Source of the DNA: Cheilinus undulatus
Lineage: Eukaryota; Chordata; Actinopteri; Labriformes; Labridae
Direction of reading: 5' to 3'
Length of the DNA stretch: 64,000 nt
NCBI RefSeq assembly: GCF_018320785.1
Contig: NC_054885.1
Span: 8,940,921-9,004,920 of the forward strand
In this document: positions 35,909 through 46,500 of the stretch, piece after piece
How the letters are laid out: each line of letters opens with the position of its first letter
How positions within the stretch are numbered: the first letter of the stretch is position 1
Program-made: the position numbers and the translations under genes
Notes under the pieces: generated by a model
Database searches by the model: none
The model's input: the letters and a program-made list of their open reading frames with translations, nothing else
What the model was told of the DNA's origin: nothing

Positions 35909-36989
35909 GATGTGATCAGCAATGAGAGGTCAGGATCTAAAATAAAGACAGACACACATCAGGGATATTGTATTTGCCCAAATAAAGCAGTGCACTGTGA
36001 GCTTTTTGCAAAATGCTTAACAATCATCGTCCACTTGGAGTTGTATGGCTCATGTCCTGGATTCATCATTTCTTTAGTCAGTGATTCTTTATTCTACCTT
36101 TTCAAAGCCTGAAAGCATCTATTCTCTGTCTTTCTGTCTAAGAAGAAGCAGTCTCTTCTCTCAGGCTCTTTATGGTTTACTCTTTAGAAGTGTTTTTCTC
36201 ATCTGAATTAAGGTATGAAGACCAAAGTGGGGAAAAAAATCCACTGAGCCATATTTTGATTTTAGGATTTATTAAAAAAAGATTTGCATTGTCAATAAAT
36301 ATAAAGTTTTTAAATAATCTAGATTAATTTATTGATAGATATTTATTTAGGCTTAAAAATTCTAATAATTGTACTGATAACAATTTTTATAATTTGTGTC
36401 AGTGTGAACACATCAATGTATTAATGCCAGTGTTATCAAACTCCAGAGTAAATGCATCAGCCTCACAGAATAACCCCATGAATTTCATGTGATTATGTCA
36501 TGTACTGCAGTTAAGCTAAAATAGTTCGGCATTTGCTGAATACCAGCCATTGTAGCATCTGCTTGCATTGAAAAAATAATAGAAAATAATACCTCTTAAA
36601 TTTTCATTGCACTTTAAAAATATGACAGCTCATAGAAGAAGTCAATCCAATTTGCAACAAGTAATATCAAACAATGTAGTCATTTTGTACATGCACTCCT
36701 GCATATCATATTTAGAAAATGAAGGTGAATTCTGTACAAAACCAAAAGACATCTCAATAATTATTTTATAACTAAAATAAACTAACTAAGCAACACAGTA
36801 AAAACACACATACTTGTAGCTTTGAATGTAATAACGTTAGTGTTCTGTAAATTGATTGCTTCTTATGAATTAAAAAAAACACTGGGAATCGATAATATGG
36901 ATTACAGGTTGGTTAAGCCCGTAGTATCAATAAATCAATAAGTGCTTCTATAGTTGCTCATATTATAAATCACTGTTAATTCTTGTTTG

Positions 36990-37300
36990 ATTTCAGCCAT
37001 GGAAAACTTCAGAAGTGGTGCCAGTACCAAAAAAAAAAAAAAAAAAAAAAAAAAGCCTTCCACTGGTTAGAACATCAAACCAATTAGTCTGTGACTTGAT
37101 TTCAAATTTTCAGCATGCATACTGAAAAAAATTTCCACAGCCACTGCCTTGACTCAAATGGTTGATGACTGATTCACAGCTATAGAGGAAAAGTTGTGAA
37201 GTCTGATTTTTCTGCTGCTTTTGATATTGATCATAAATTATTGTTGACAAAACTTGAAAGTAATGTTTTTTTCTAAAAGCACATTATCATGGATGAATAG
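36990..37300 (+). mobile_element. decayed LINE reverse-transcriptase fragment
   Basis: Forward-strand pieces of a non-LTR reverse transcriptase can be read: WKTSEVVPVP near 37015-37045 and SDFSAAFDIDHKLLLTKL near 37200-37255. A run of 26 A lies at 37029-37054. It is a dead fragment in the intron of the APOL-like gene and absent from copy 1. Confidence 0.6.
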
Positions 37301-37846
37301 TTAATCAACTGATAGAAAACATACTGTGTATTTTAACAGCAGAAGCTTTTTAAACATGCTAACATAATTCAGACCTTGTTTATTTATGAAATGTCAGCAA
37401 AGTTTATAAAAACCTCTCATGGTTTGAAGTTAGAAATAGATTATTTTATTCATTGATGGTTTCTTACAAAACATTTGTAAGAAGTAAACCATTTTAATTT
37501 GTACAAAAATCTCTCCTTTAGCTCAGATGTACACCATTATCCAACAAGGCATGCTGTTGGAGGTTTTTTTATTTCACCTAAAGCAAAAACCAAGATCAGT
37601 GCAATGTAAGAATGGAATTCACTTACAGTTCCTTTGTGTAATGTCTCTTTTGTTTTTATTTTGCATTGTGTGTCATTTCTTTTTATTTATTCTTTTTTTA
37701 ATCTCATTAATTATATATGGTATTTTTTTTGGTTTAGGTGTTTGTTGTGTGTAATATCTTTGAATTGTGATAAACAATGTCAGTGTGATTCTGTAAATTT
37801 TATTGTCACAATGTAAACAGTGACCCAAGGAAGAATATATATCCAA

Positions 37847-38190
37847 CCCATATCCACCCCACCTCCCCTCTAACCCCGTCTCACTGTGGTCTCAATGCAG
37901 TATCATCTATAATCTTGTTTTTGCACCTTTTCTACCATTTTGCACAGCTCAACAAGCTGCTATCACATTGCACTAAAACCTGCAAGTTGATTATGCTGTA
38001 TGTATATAGGTTGTTTCAAATAGAATAATTCCATTTGTCTTTATTTTTCTTTATCTTATTTTGTAAATAATACTATCTCTATTTTTTTTTTTACGTCTGC
38101 ATTGTTCTTGTTTATTTGTTGGTAAGAGGGAAATGTTTTTTTGTTCTTTGTATGGCCACCATTTAAGAAAATTGACAATAAAAAATCTTG
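37847..38190 (+). mobile_element. retroposed 3' end, probably SINE/LINE tail
   Basis: In copy 1 the sequences GAAGAATA and ATAGCTTCCAGTGA are adjacent (about 22970); here about 340 bp separates them. The insert ends in ACAATAAAAAATCTTG, like the A-rich 3' end of a retroposon. The family is not identified. Confidence 0.55.
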
Positions 38191-38323
38191 AATAGCTTCC
38201 AGTGATTGCTGAAGCTAATGGCCATCCAAATAAATGAACAAACATATTTCATAATATATAAAAATATTAACTACACAAACCACTTTGTAGCTGGCTCCTA
38301 CCTCTAAGTCATGGTTTAGACCA

Positions 38324-39433
38324 GTGGTTCTTAACTGGTGGGTCACAACCCACTTTTGGGTCGCGGACCCGTTTTCAGTGGGTCGCGGACCTTTGCCTGG
38401 GGGAAAAAAATTATATAATAAAATGCATGCAGTGCTTTTATTTTGAAGGGAAGGTTTTGCAGCAGTTCTATCTATTCCCACTCTGTTCCAGTAGATGGCG
38501 GTAATGTATTGCAATGATAATTGACACTCACAGCTGCATTTCACACACAGACTGTAGAAAGAATTGGACAAACCCCGTGTGACATCAGTCGTCTGCTTAC
38601 AACAGGCGGACTCAAACGGTTGTTGAAGCCAATCCATGGAGGCTTCCATATTGAAACTGCGGCCGAACTGAACTTTGGATCGACCTAAAGGCCCGCCCAC
38701 TGTCAATCAAATGAGAGCACCACCTTCTTGAGGTGCTCCCTTTTCCGCGGCGCTGAGGCTGATCACCCACACCTGAGACTGATCTCCAGTTAAGCTCTGC
38801 TTGAAGAAGGCTTCAGCCTCATGCCTCAGCGCCAGAAAACTGATTTCCTCTCACAGTGGTACTTCGACTTGCTCAGGCTCACACTCAGGATCATTTCGAG
38901 TAATTTTCCAGTGAACGTTTTGTGACCAGTGTTTTAACCGTGACTCTCCTCTTCTTTTCCAGTGCCTCACTCCTTCCTCACGACAGCCCCAAACCCAGCG
39001 CACTCTCTCACTACTCTGGACTCATGGATTCCCTCCCCTTCCTGCACCTTATTATTGTCAATAAAGCTGTTAAAGCTTGTCATCCTCGTCTGCCTTTGGG
39101 TTCAACACACCTCCACACCTAACATCACAGTAGTGTGTTCAATCCACCCTGCCAAACCTGGGGTCCCTGCTTTCTACAGCTGAGAGGCAGAGTGGATACA
39201 GATGCATTGTTTTTGGACAGATTTACATGCAGTGTGAGAAATATCATGGATTTTGAATTTCAGATGAAAACTAAATTACATTTAGTCTAGTTTTAGTCAT
39301 TTTTACGAAAACTAAATTTACTTTTTGTCAGTTTTAGTCATCACAGATCTGTTTTTGTTAGTCTTAGTCTAGTATTTGTCATGTAAGAAAAGGCTGTCAA
39401 CAAACATTTTTAGTCAATGAAATAAACACTGGT
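38324..39433. mobile_element. composite insertion specific to copy 2
   Basis: In copy 1, GGTTTAGACCA runs directly into ACTGGTGCAGTGCAGC (about 23090-23110). Here about 1.1 kb separates them. The insert begins with a hAT-MITE-type end (GTGGTTCTTAACTGGTGGGTC) and ends with TTTTAGTCTAGTTTTAGTC words and AAATAAACACT, the repeat also seen at 18.06-18.43 kb. The sequence at 39131-39180 matches 18276-18330, so a further element (38735-39129) was inserted into that repeat. Confidence 0.65.
38735..39129 (+). mobile_element. possible solo LTR, Ty3/Gypsy type (fossil)
   Basis: The segment contains an AATAAAG signal late in it, then a TCGTCTGCCTTTGGGTTC stretch and an end in ACATCACA, which resembles the 3' part of fish Gypsy LTRs. 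It interrupts the TTTTAGT repeat. No internal retroviral genes are seen next to it. Its left end is uncertain. It postdates the block duplication. Confidence 0.35.
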
Positions 39434-40277
39434 GCAGTGCAGCATTAATTTAAATAATAGATCTTAAAGTCAGGATCATAAGTTGGACATTGTGACTTTA
39501 TATGAATCCCTACTATAGACACTGTGAAGAATTGCCTCTCATTGTGAATACTGGCCTTTTAATAAAGATGCCAGGTTTTTGTTTTGTTTTGTTTTGTTTT
39601 GTTTTAATTACATTCTAAGCATGATGGTAAAAGACAATAATCTGGTCAACAACCTATTTTATTGTCATAAATTAGGTGTGTTTCAGACCACAGGCCACCG
39701 CCAATTTATGCCACAACCAAATTCTCATCACTTGGATTTCCCCGGTGTATAGTGGGGTCCCCTCTACAACCTAATATAGTCATCTCAATACAACTATTGT
39801 AAAAATGATTTTACATCAAAAATCACTGCAGTATTTAGCACTTGTTGCTTCTTTAAGGCAGCTGAACAGGTTAGTGAGCATATAAAAGTCACTTATAACA
39901 AACAGAACTCTGTGGCTTCTTTCAGTTTCATTTTCATTAAAGAGGCATTTTTGAGAATATTTGGAGAAACCTGAGGTGTGTGTTTTATCAAACATGACAG
40001 AAAATAAATAATCTATCCATAGGATCAAACTAAAGGTAGGGCAGTATTATTGATGCCACTACGAAATTGTTTTTTCAAACAGCATTTTACCACAAATCAG
40101 CATTTGTGAAAAAGGGGCTTGACTTTTGTTAAGAACTTCAAAACAGTAGAACAACATCTACCAACTGAGCAAAAAATGCTTCCACTAAGGAGAGCCATAA
40201 TATATTGATGAAATAGCTATTCAGGTGAAGAAAGATAAGTCATTATTTGAAAATTTTATTTCTTTTATCCATCTTAC

Positions 40278-40452
40278 CTGTGTTGGAGCCTCTCAGGGTC
40301 TAGTGTTAGGAAAATGTTTGTGTCTAACCTGCAGAGATGGAATTCTTATGAAGTAAAACAGGAGGTGGAACTGACGGCGTCTTTGTTTTCTATTGGCTGA
40401 TTTGGTTTATATATTTTGATAAAGATGATAACACTCAAAGTGAAACAGAAAC
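40278..40452 (-). promoter_or_regulatory. TATA/ISRE promoter and 5' UTR exon of the APOL-like gene
   Basis: Minus strand: an ISRE-like element lies at 40437-40452 (plus strand AAAGTGAAACAGAAAC, with the GAAA-NN-GAAAC core), then TATATAAA at 40406-40413, a CCAAT word at 40392-40396, and a leader exon ending at donor CAACACAG/GTAAGA (40278). About 4.3 kb further the acceptor before the APOL ATG follows. The arrangement suggests induction by IRF/STAT factors. Confidence 0.55.
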
Positions 40453-41569
40453 AAATGTTGCTGGAAATCCCCTGTATCTTTTAGAAAAAAAGAGAAGATT
40501 GGTCTACTTGGTCATGTCCATATTTTATGTTATCTTTATTCCTACTTTATTTTTCTTTAAAATTGTCCTTTATCATGTGCTGTAGACAGTTCTGACGTTT
40601 TCTGGTGCTTTCCCTGTTTAACCAGCAAGCTCAGCAGCCTACTGCTGTGGTTTATTCAGAGGGGGAGAATAAGGAAGTAGAAAGACATCATGTCACGCGG
40701 GGCAGACAAGCACAGTAAGACAAAAATCCCCCCAAACAGGAGAAGTGATCAGATCAAGTGTTTATATGGATGCTGAGCCGAATGAGGACCAACATGAAAC
40801 ACCCCTCTAGTTCAGAATTAAATTTCATACTGAATGAGCCGGATCAGAAGATTTCCATTTTACATGCCAGTGGCTCTACTGTAACCTTTGTGCAAATCGC
40901 ACAGGAAAGTGTGGACATCATAGTCTTTTGTAAAATAAAAGCAATATTTATAAAATTTCCACTGAGCACAATTGCACCTTCTATGTGTTTCTATTGCAGG
41001 ACTTTTTGGCATGAGCCTCAGAATTCTCGTAAAATCTCATCTCACGAGACTCCGCTGCAAGTAAGATGGACGCTCAAAACTTGTTGCATGTCGGTACGGT
41101 TATGATTACATCTACAGTGTTGCCTTGACAATTTTTTAAAAAAGATGAAGGCACAGGTGATAGCTCAGAGTCAAAGTCTGTATGTATGGTAAAAGCCACA
41201 TATAAGTGTGTAAGTATGTTAAGAAAAGTCTCGGTCTTCTCTTCTGTCCATACATACTGCACCATGAACTGGTAAAGTGACACAGTATGTTACGTCCTGT
41301 GACGTGGAATTGTGGAAAAAGTGTTTCTATTGAACTTCTGCAGTATATTTCTATATTGGAACGTCTGAAAAAACACCTCATGTAAGCATAAAAACTTTTC
41401 AGTGACATTTGAGAGGTTTTATGAAAGGTGTTTCCATTTCCAGTTTTTTATTCTATTTAGATTTTGTGCATTTCAAAGGTTAATGGAAATGCAGCAACTG
41501 TGGCCAATTGTGTTTTTGGAATCTTTTAAGAGAAATGTGTGTGGTTCATAAATCAAGCCATATTACAAC

Positions 41570-41648
41570 ACTGTGAGGAGGATTTGAACCTGGGAGGGGA
41601 ATCCCAATTGGGATTCAAGTCCAACACCTGAAGCACTCGCTGATGACA
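41570..41648 (-). pseudogene. tRNA-Ser pseudogene (end of copy 2)
   Basis: It aligns with the tRNA-Ser family (GTTGGACTTGAATC, GGTTCAAATCCTCCTCACAG) but the D arm, the variable arm and part of the anticodon stem are altered. It corresponds in position to the relic at 26793-26874 in copy 1. Confidence 0.75.
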
Positions 41649-41654
41649 GCTTTT

Positions 41655-43490
41655 ACTGAGAATTGCTGATTAGTCACTCCGAGCTTCCTGTAGTTAGTGT
41701 AGTGGTCACTGTAATAGCTGATTGTTGGTTTTAAGTCTGGACAGAAATTCCCCAGACTTTTTGGACAGATAAAAAACAGTTCTGGTAAACAACCTATTTA
41801 CGTGAAAAGCAAGATAGAGGCAACAATCGAAAGAGAAAGTAAGCTATAAAGATAAAAGTTGTACTGGCAAACAAGTCTAGTGAATAGAATAATTATAGCA
41901 GATACTGAAGCAGAGCCATGAACAGTGAACCAAAAGTGGCCTTTATGTAGAAGTAATAGCAGAATTAGTAGTGCACGTCAGTGTTGTAAGTTATCACCTC
42001 ATGGTCAGCATTGGACATACTGTTTTACCACAGAGACCAGCAGCTCCCATGGATCAACTTTAGAGAAATACACACTCTACTGCCCAAGATTCTTCATCAT
42101 GAAAACACAAACAACACACATCAAAGCAATAATACATGGCAAATATACATTGCATTGAACAGGCTTTGCCAGAAATATTGTTAAAATAATCATTGTTGTC
42201 ATTGTATTTCTATTAGTATTATCATCATATAACTATTATTAAAAATACGCTCAAGATAAAGTTCATTAAGATGAGTTAATGAAATGTGCTACAATAAAAC
42301 AACTATTTATTGTAATCTTTATTTTCTGATCAGAAAGTACAAATCAAACCTAATTTTACAGGGACAGACCATATAATGAGACGTTTAAACACAAGAATCA
42401 ATATCACCAATGGACATTCAACTGTCGAGATATAAAGATATGCACAGATATGTATAGACGTTAAGGAAATCAGTGATGGAGTAACTGTATCAGCTCCCAA
42501 AATTGCAAACAGAAAGGGGCAAATTTTTCCAAAATGACAGCATAGTTATAAATTTTAACACCTGAAAGGCAGCTTCTGTACTGTCTGCTCTGCAATGCAT
42601 TGCAAACAGGGGCATTGAACACCTTTTACATGCTCTTTTGATTACTGTAGGCAGTGTCTTTGAATTTTTGCACTGGTTTTGCAAAATTCAAATTAGATAT
42701 TTACTACTGTGAAAAACCAGGCCCAGTAGGGAAGATCCCTGCCCCGCAAGAGTTCCCAAAAGGTCTTCATATTAAGTAAATATTAGTTTGGTACATCCTT
42801 ACAGACATGCTGCAACAATGAATCATTGGAACCACACCTACATACATCATATGTAGAGCAAGTAACCCAACAAAAACAGGGATTTTTAGTGTAAGTTCCT
42901 TTAAAAAAAAAAAAAAAAAAAAAAAAAACCTCAACAATAACTGTAAGCAACTTTTCCTAAACAATATTGATATACTAGAGCAAAATATGTTAAAAACAGC
43001 AACTTTTTTTTTTCATTTTTTATTGGTGGGAAGACTTTAAGAAATTGAATCAACATTTTGAAAAGGTACAACTCTACATACCTGAGGTTTCATTTATAAA
43101 TGTTGCGTACAAACAAAACAGGTCCTGAAATTGTCGTGCGGCACTTCTTGCCAAAGTATGTAAGCTAAAAAAAACAGACCTGATGGTAAAATGTAAACAT
43201 GTGCAATTCTAGTTTGTATTTTACACACTGTTTCATAGATAAGACCCCTTTACTTGAGAATTGTAATTTTGTGTTTATCACACCATGTTTGTACACTTTC
43301 ACTATATGTCATTTTTTGTTAAAGTATCTTATTGTGATGAGTGTTGTTGGGTACATATTTGTACTTTTACCCAAGTAAATGAGCTTGATAAAATCCATGA
43401 TTTGGATCCGTCCATTCCAGAACAGCCAGTTAACCAGCTTTTGCAGGTGTGTTGAGCCTTTAAGTGGGATGCCAGGCCATTTCCTAGTTA
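41655..43490. other. intergenic, no gene seen
   Basis: No supportable gene. There is an A-run at 42903-42928. The last 300 bp is the 3' flank of the keratin-like gene and is duplicated at 12.06-12.28 kb. Confidence 0.5.
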
Positions 43491-43495
43491 TGCAA

Positions 43496-43587
43496 TCAGA
43501 GGCGCATAATGTCATCAAGGCCTTCAGAATCAGCGCTAGTGACTCCAGCACCTCCATTCAGCCAACGCTGGAGGAGAGGAGATGTAC
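43496..43587 (-). CDS. keratin-like gene, last coding exon
   Basis: The acceptor TTCCTCACCTGCAG precedes 43587. The exon completes a Gly codon split after the tail exon and encodes 30 residues ending GLDDIMRL before TGA at 43496-43498. The phase match and the preservation of both splice sites in the duplicate at 12.4-12.5 kb support it over simple read-through of the tail exon to a stop at 43612. Confidence 0.7.
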
Positions 43588-46500
43588 CTGCAGGTGAGGA
43601 AAAAATTGTGGTTATTGCTTAGAATGTGTTAAAGTTGATTTTATTTTTCTATTTGAAACAAAGTCGGAGTCCTCACCTCCAGCCTGTTGTGATTTCTGTG
43701 TTTGGCTCTTTTTGTCGCGACTTTTCTCCCTCTTAGCTGCTGAGATTGACAGCGCGGCCATCTTGCAAACACTGATTCTCTCCTTGCTGCTTCCTGCTCC
43801 GCTGCCGGTGCTCCTGTTTGACCTGCTGCTACTGCTGATGACCCTCCCCCCTGTGCTGTTGGCTCTCCCTGACCCAGAGGAGTTACTGAACTGCCTGCCC
43901 GGTTGACTGCTGATTCTGTCATTGCTACCAGTACTGCTAAGTTTAGACCCACTTCCAGAGCTACTCATGGGATCCCCTCCTGCCGTTGAACTGCTCAGCC
44001 AACCGCCACCCCCCATGCTGCTGCTCATTCTCCCCCCGGGGCTTGGGGCCCTTTGACTGCTGGTCTTTGCCACTCCACCTGAAAAGCCGGCACTCCCTGC
44101 ACTGCTCTTTCGTCCGCTAGCCGAGCTGTAAACGGGCTTAAATTCACCACTGCCAGTGCTAGAATATCTGCCCCCGGATGAGCCGCTGAGCCTTCCCCCA
44201 CTACCTACACTACTACTTCGCCTAACAACACTACTCGAGCTGAGCCTCCCTCCACTCCCAGCACTACTGAATCTTTGGCTACTACTTGATCGGCTACTTG
44301 GTGGGCTGATAACACGTCGACAATTTGCACTGACTCCATCCGTGCTGCCAGAACTACTCACACGCCCAGTACTCCCACCGTAAACCTTCCACTCCCCACT
44401 CCCCCCACTGACAAATCTTCCTGTTATTGGTATTGCAGGTGGACTTGTTGATAGTTGAATGTCAGTCAATGGGCCATCGTTGCCGTCAGCATTAGGTAAG
44501 CTACTGCTTCGAGCCCAGCTGCTTATACGTCCAGTGCTTCCACCATATACCCTCCACTCTCCACTCCCTCTGCTGCCAAACCTCCCTGTTTCTGGTGGGC
44601 TTGTTGCCAGTTGCAGTGCTGTGGGTTGATTTTCTCTTCTTTCTGCAATGGGAATAGCATTACTGCCAGCCTGGCTACTAGTATATCTAACACTGCTGCT
44701 GTTCTCCATCCATTCCCCACTTCTATTGCTACAAAATCTTGTCTCTGGTGGACTTGTTGAAAGGAGCATGGCATCTTCATTCTTTGTGCTAGATCGGCTA
44801 CTCTTGTGCCCAAGGCTCCCACTATAAAAGACCCGCTCTCCACTCCTTCCACTGTAGAATCTTCCTGTTTCTTGTGGGCCTGTTGCAGGGGTCGTTGCCA
44901 CTGATGGGCCTTCCTCTTCCCCATCTAAGCTAGCACCACTATCAAGGCTGCTCCTGCGTCCCAGACTTCCATACACCATCCATTCCCCACTTCCTCTCCT
45001 ACCAAACCGCCCTGTTTCTGGTAGGCTTGTCGCAAGTTGCAGAGCTGACGGGCGACTTTCTCTTCTCTCTGTTGTGAGTAAATCATCACTGCCGGCCTGG
45101 CTGCTGGTTTGAACCATCCCATCTCCACTCCTTTTGCTGCCAAATCTCCCCATGTCTTCAAAGCCTGCTGCAGAGTTTGCTCCCATTGATGGGCCCTCCT
45201 CTTTCCTTTCCCTGGGCACGTCATTGTCCAGGCTGTTACTTCGACCAAGACTGCCATAAACCATCCATTCTCCACTTCCCTTTCTTCCAAACCTCCCTGT
45301 TTCTGGTAGACTTGTTGTTGGGAGCATGGCCCTTGATGGACCTTCTTGGCTTACTTGATTACTTGTACTCCCTGTACCATTGCCATAAACCTTCAAATCT
45401 CCAGTTCCTCCCTTAAATCGTCCCTGTATCTCTGATGCTGTAGCAGCATCTGCATCATCACTGATATTCATGATGTCCCCTGTGCCAGCTGGTCTTTTAG
45501 ATGGACAACGTTCATTTCCTGCCTTTCTTCGATACAGGCCTCCAAAACCAAGCTGTTTCTCTTTGTCTGCTATGGCACTACGTTCACCAGAGTCGCTGAA
45601 CTCCACACCTCCTGGATGGCTTGCAACTTCTTGAAATGTTGGTTTGTCATTGACATTTGAACCACTCACTCTGGTTCTATTCTCTGAGTTGTCTTCAAAT
45701 GATCCAAAGCACGCACTGTCACCATCTCTCACTGTAATGCTGACTCTTTTGTTTCTGTTGCCATCTGGCAAAGCTTGATCACCACTAAATGACAGGGACT
45801 GGCTTTCCTCTTTAGTTGTGAGAACATATTTCTCAACTGGTCTAACGAGTAGTTCTGCCTCGGCTGGAATCAGGCATGCCTCCTCATCTTCATCTGCAAA
45901 ATTTGGACTTAAACATGTGTTAGAGTCATTTGGGCTGAGGAACATATCTGGACTCAGCAGTGAATCAGGACTTCTAATGTCTCGATCAACAGGACAAAAT
46001 ACTTGATCAGTCACACCCATTAACATCTCTGTCTCAACTGGGCTAAGACGCAGACTCAAAGCTGAGTCTGGCTTTGATGGGCTCAAAAAGATGTGGCCTT
46101 CAACTGGACTCAGGAGCTCTTCTGTGCTGGATGAGCTCAAAGCCACACCGGAATCTGCTCGAACTGTAGACTTCTTGGACTTTGTAGTTGTTAACAATAC
46201 TTCCTGATTTGCTGGACCAACTGGCTCATAGTCCATTTCATCAACAGGTTTCAAATTTTCATTATCAGTAGAACCAATGACCACCTTCTGAAAGGATGTC
46301 TGTTGAAAGGCCTCCACCGTGGTTGGTTTAGAAGTTAGAGTTTCTGATTGTTCCTGACCAGTGGCACCTGTTGCAGATGGTTTGCCAGGAATCAATGCAG
46401 TGGTTGAATTTTGCATTTCTACTTTCAAGTCCTTGACAGCAGCACCTTCTTCAAAACTTTGGCTAATCTCAACAGTTGTTGAGTTTGGGGGACCAGGATC

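Larger units (their letters stand above)
28770..41650 (-). repeat. segmental duplication, copy 2
   Basis: This is the second copy of the block at 16.98-26.88 kb, about 3 kb longer because of insertions: a LINE with a nested MITE (32.74-34.65 kb), LINE and A-rich material (36.2-38.19 kb) and a composite insertion (38.32-39.43 kb). It keeps the complete APOL-like gene and the better preserved promoter. It ends, like copy 1, in a tRNA-Ser relic. Confidence 0.85.

Noticed and set aside
35466-35915. 149-codon plus-strand frame over the APOL-like exon
   Set aside because: Antisense shadow of a recognisable protein.
43612-43676. Read-through end of the keratin tail exon to a stop at 43612
   Set aside because: A good donor at 43677/43676 and an in-phase downstream exon exist and are retained in the duplicate. 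The read-through end is kept only as an alternative.
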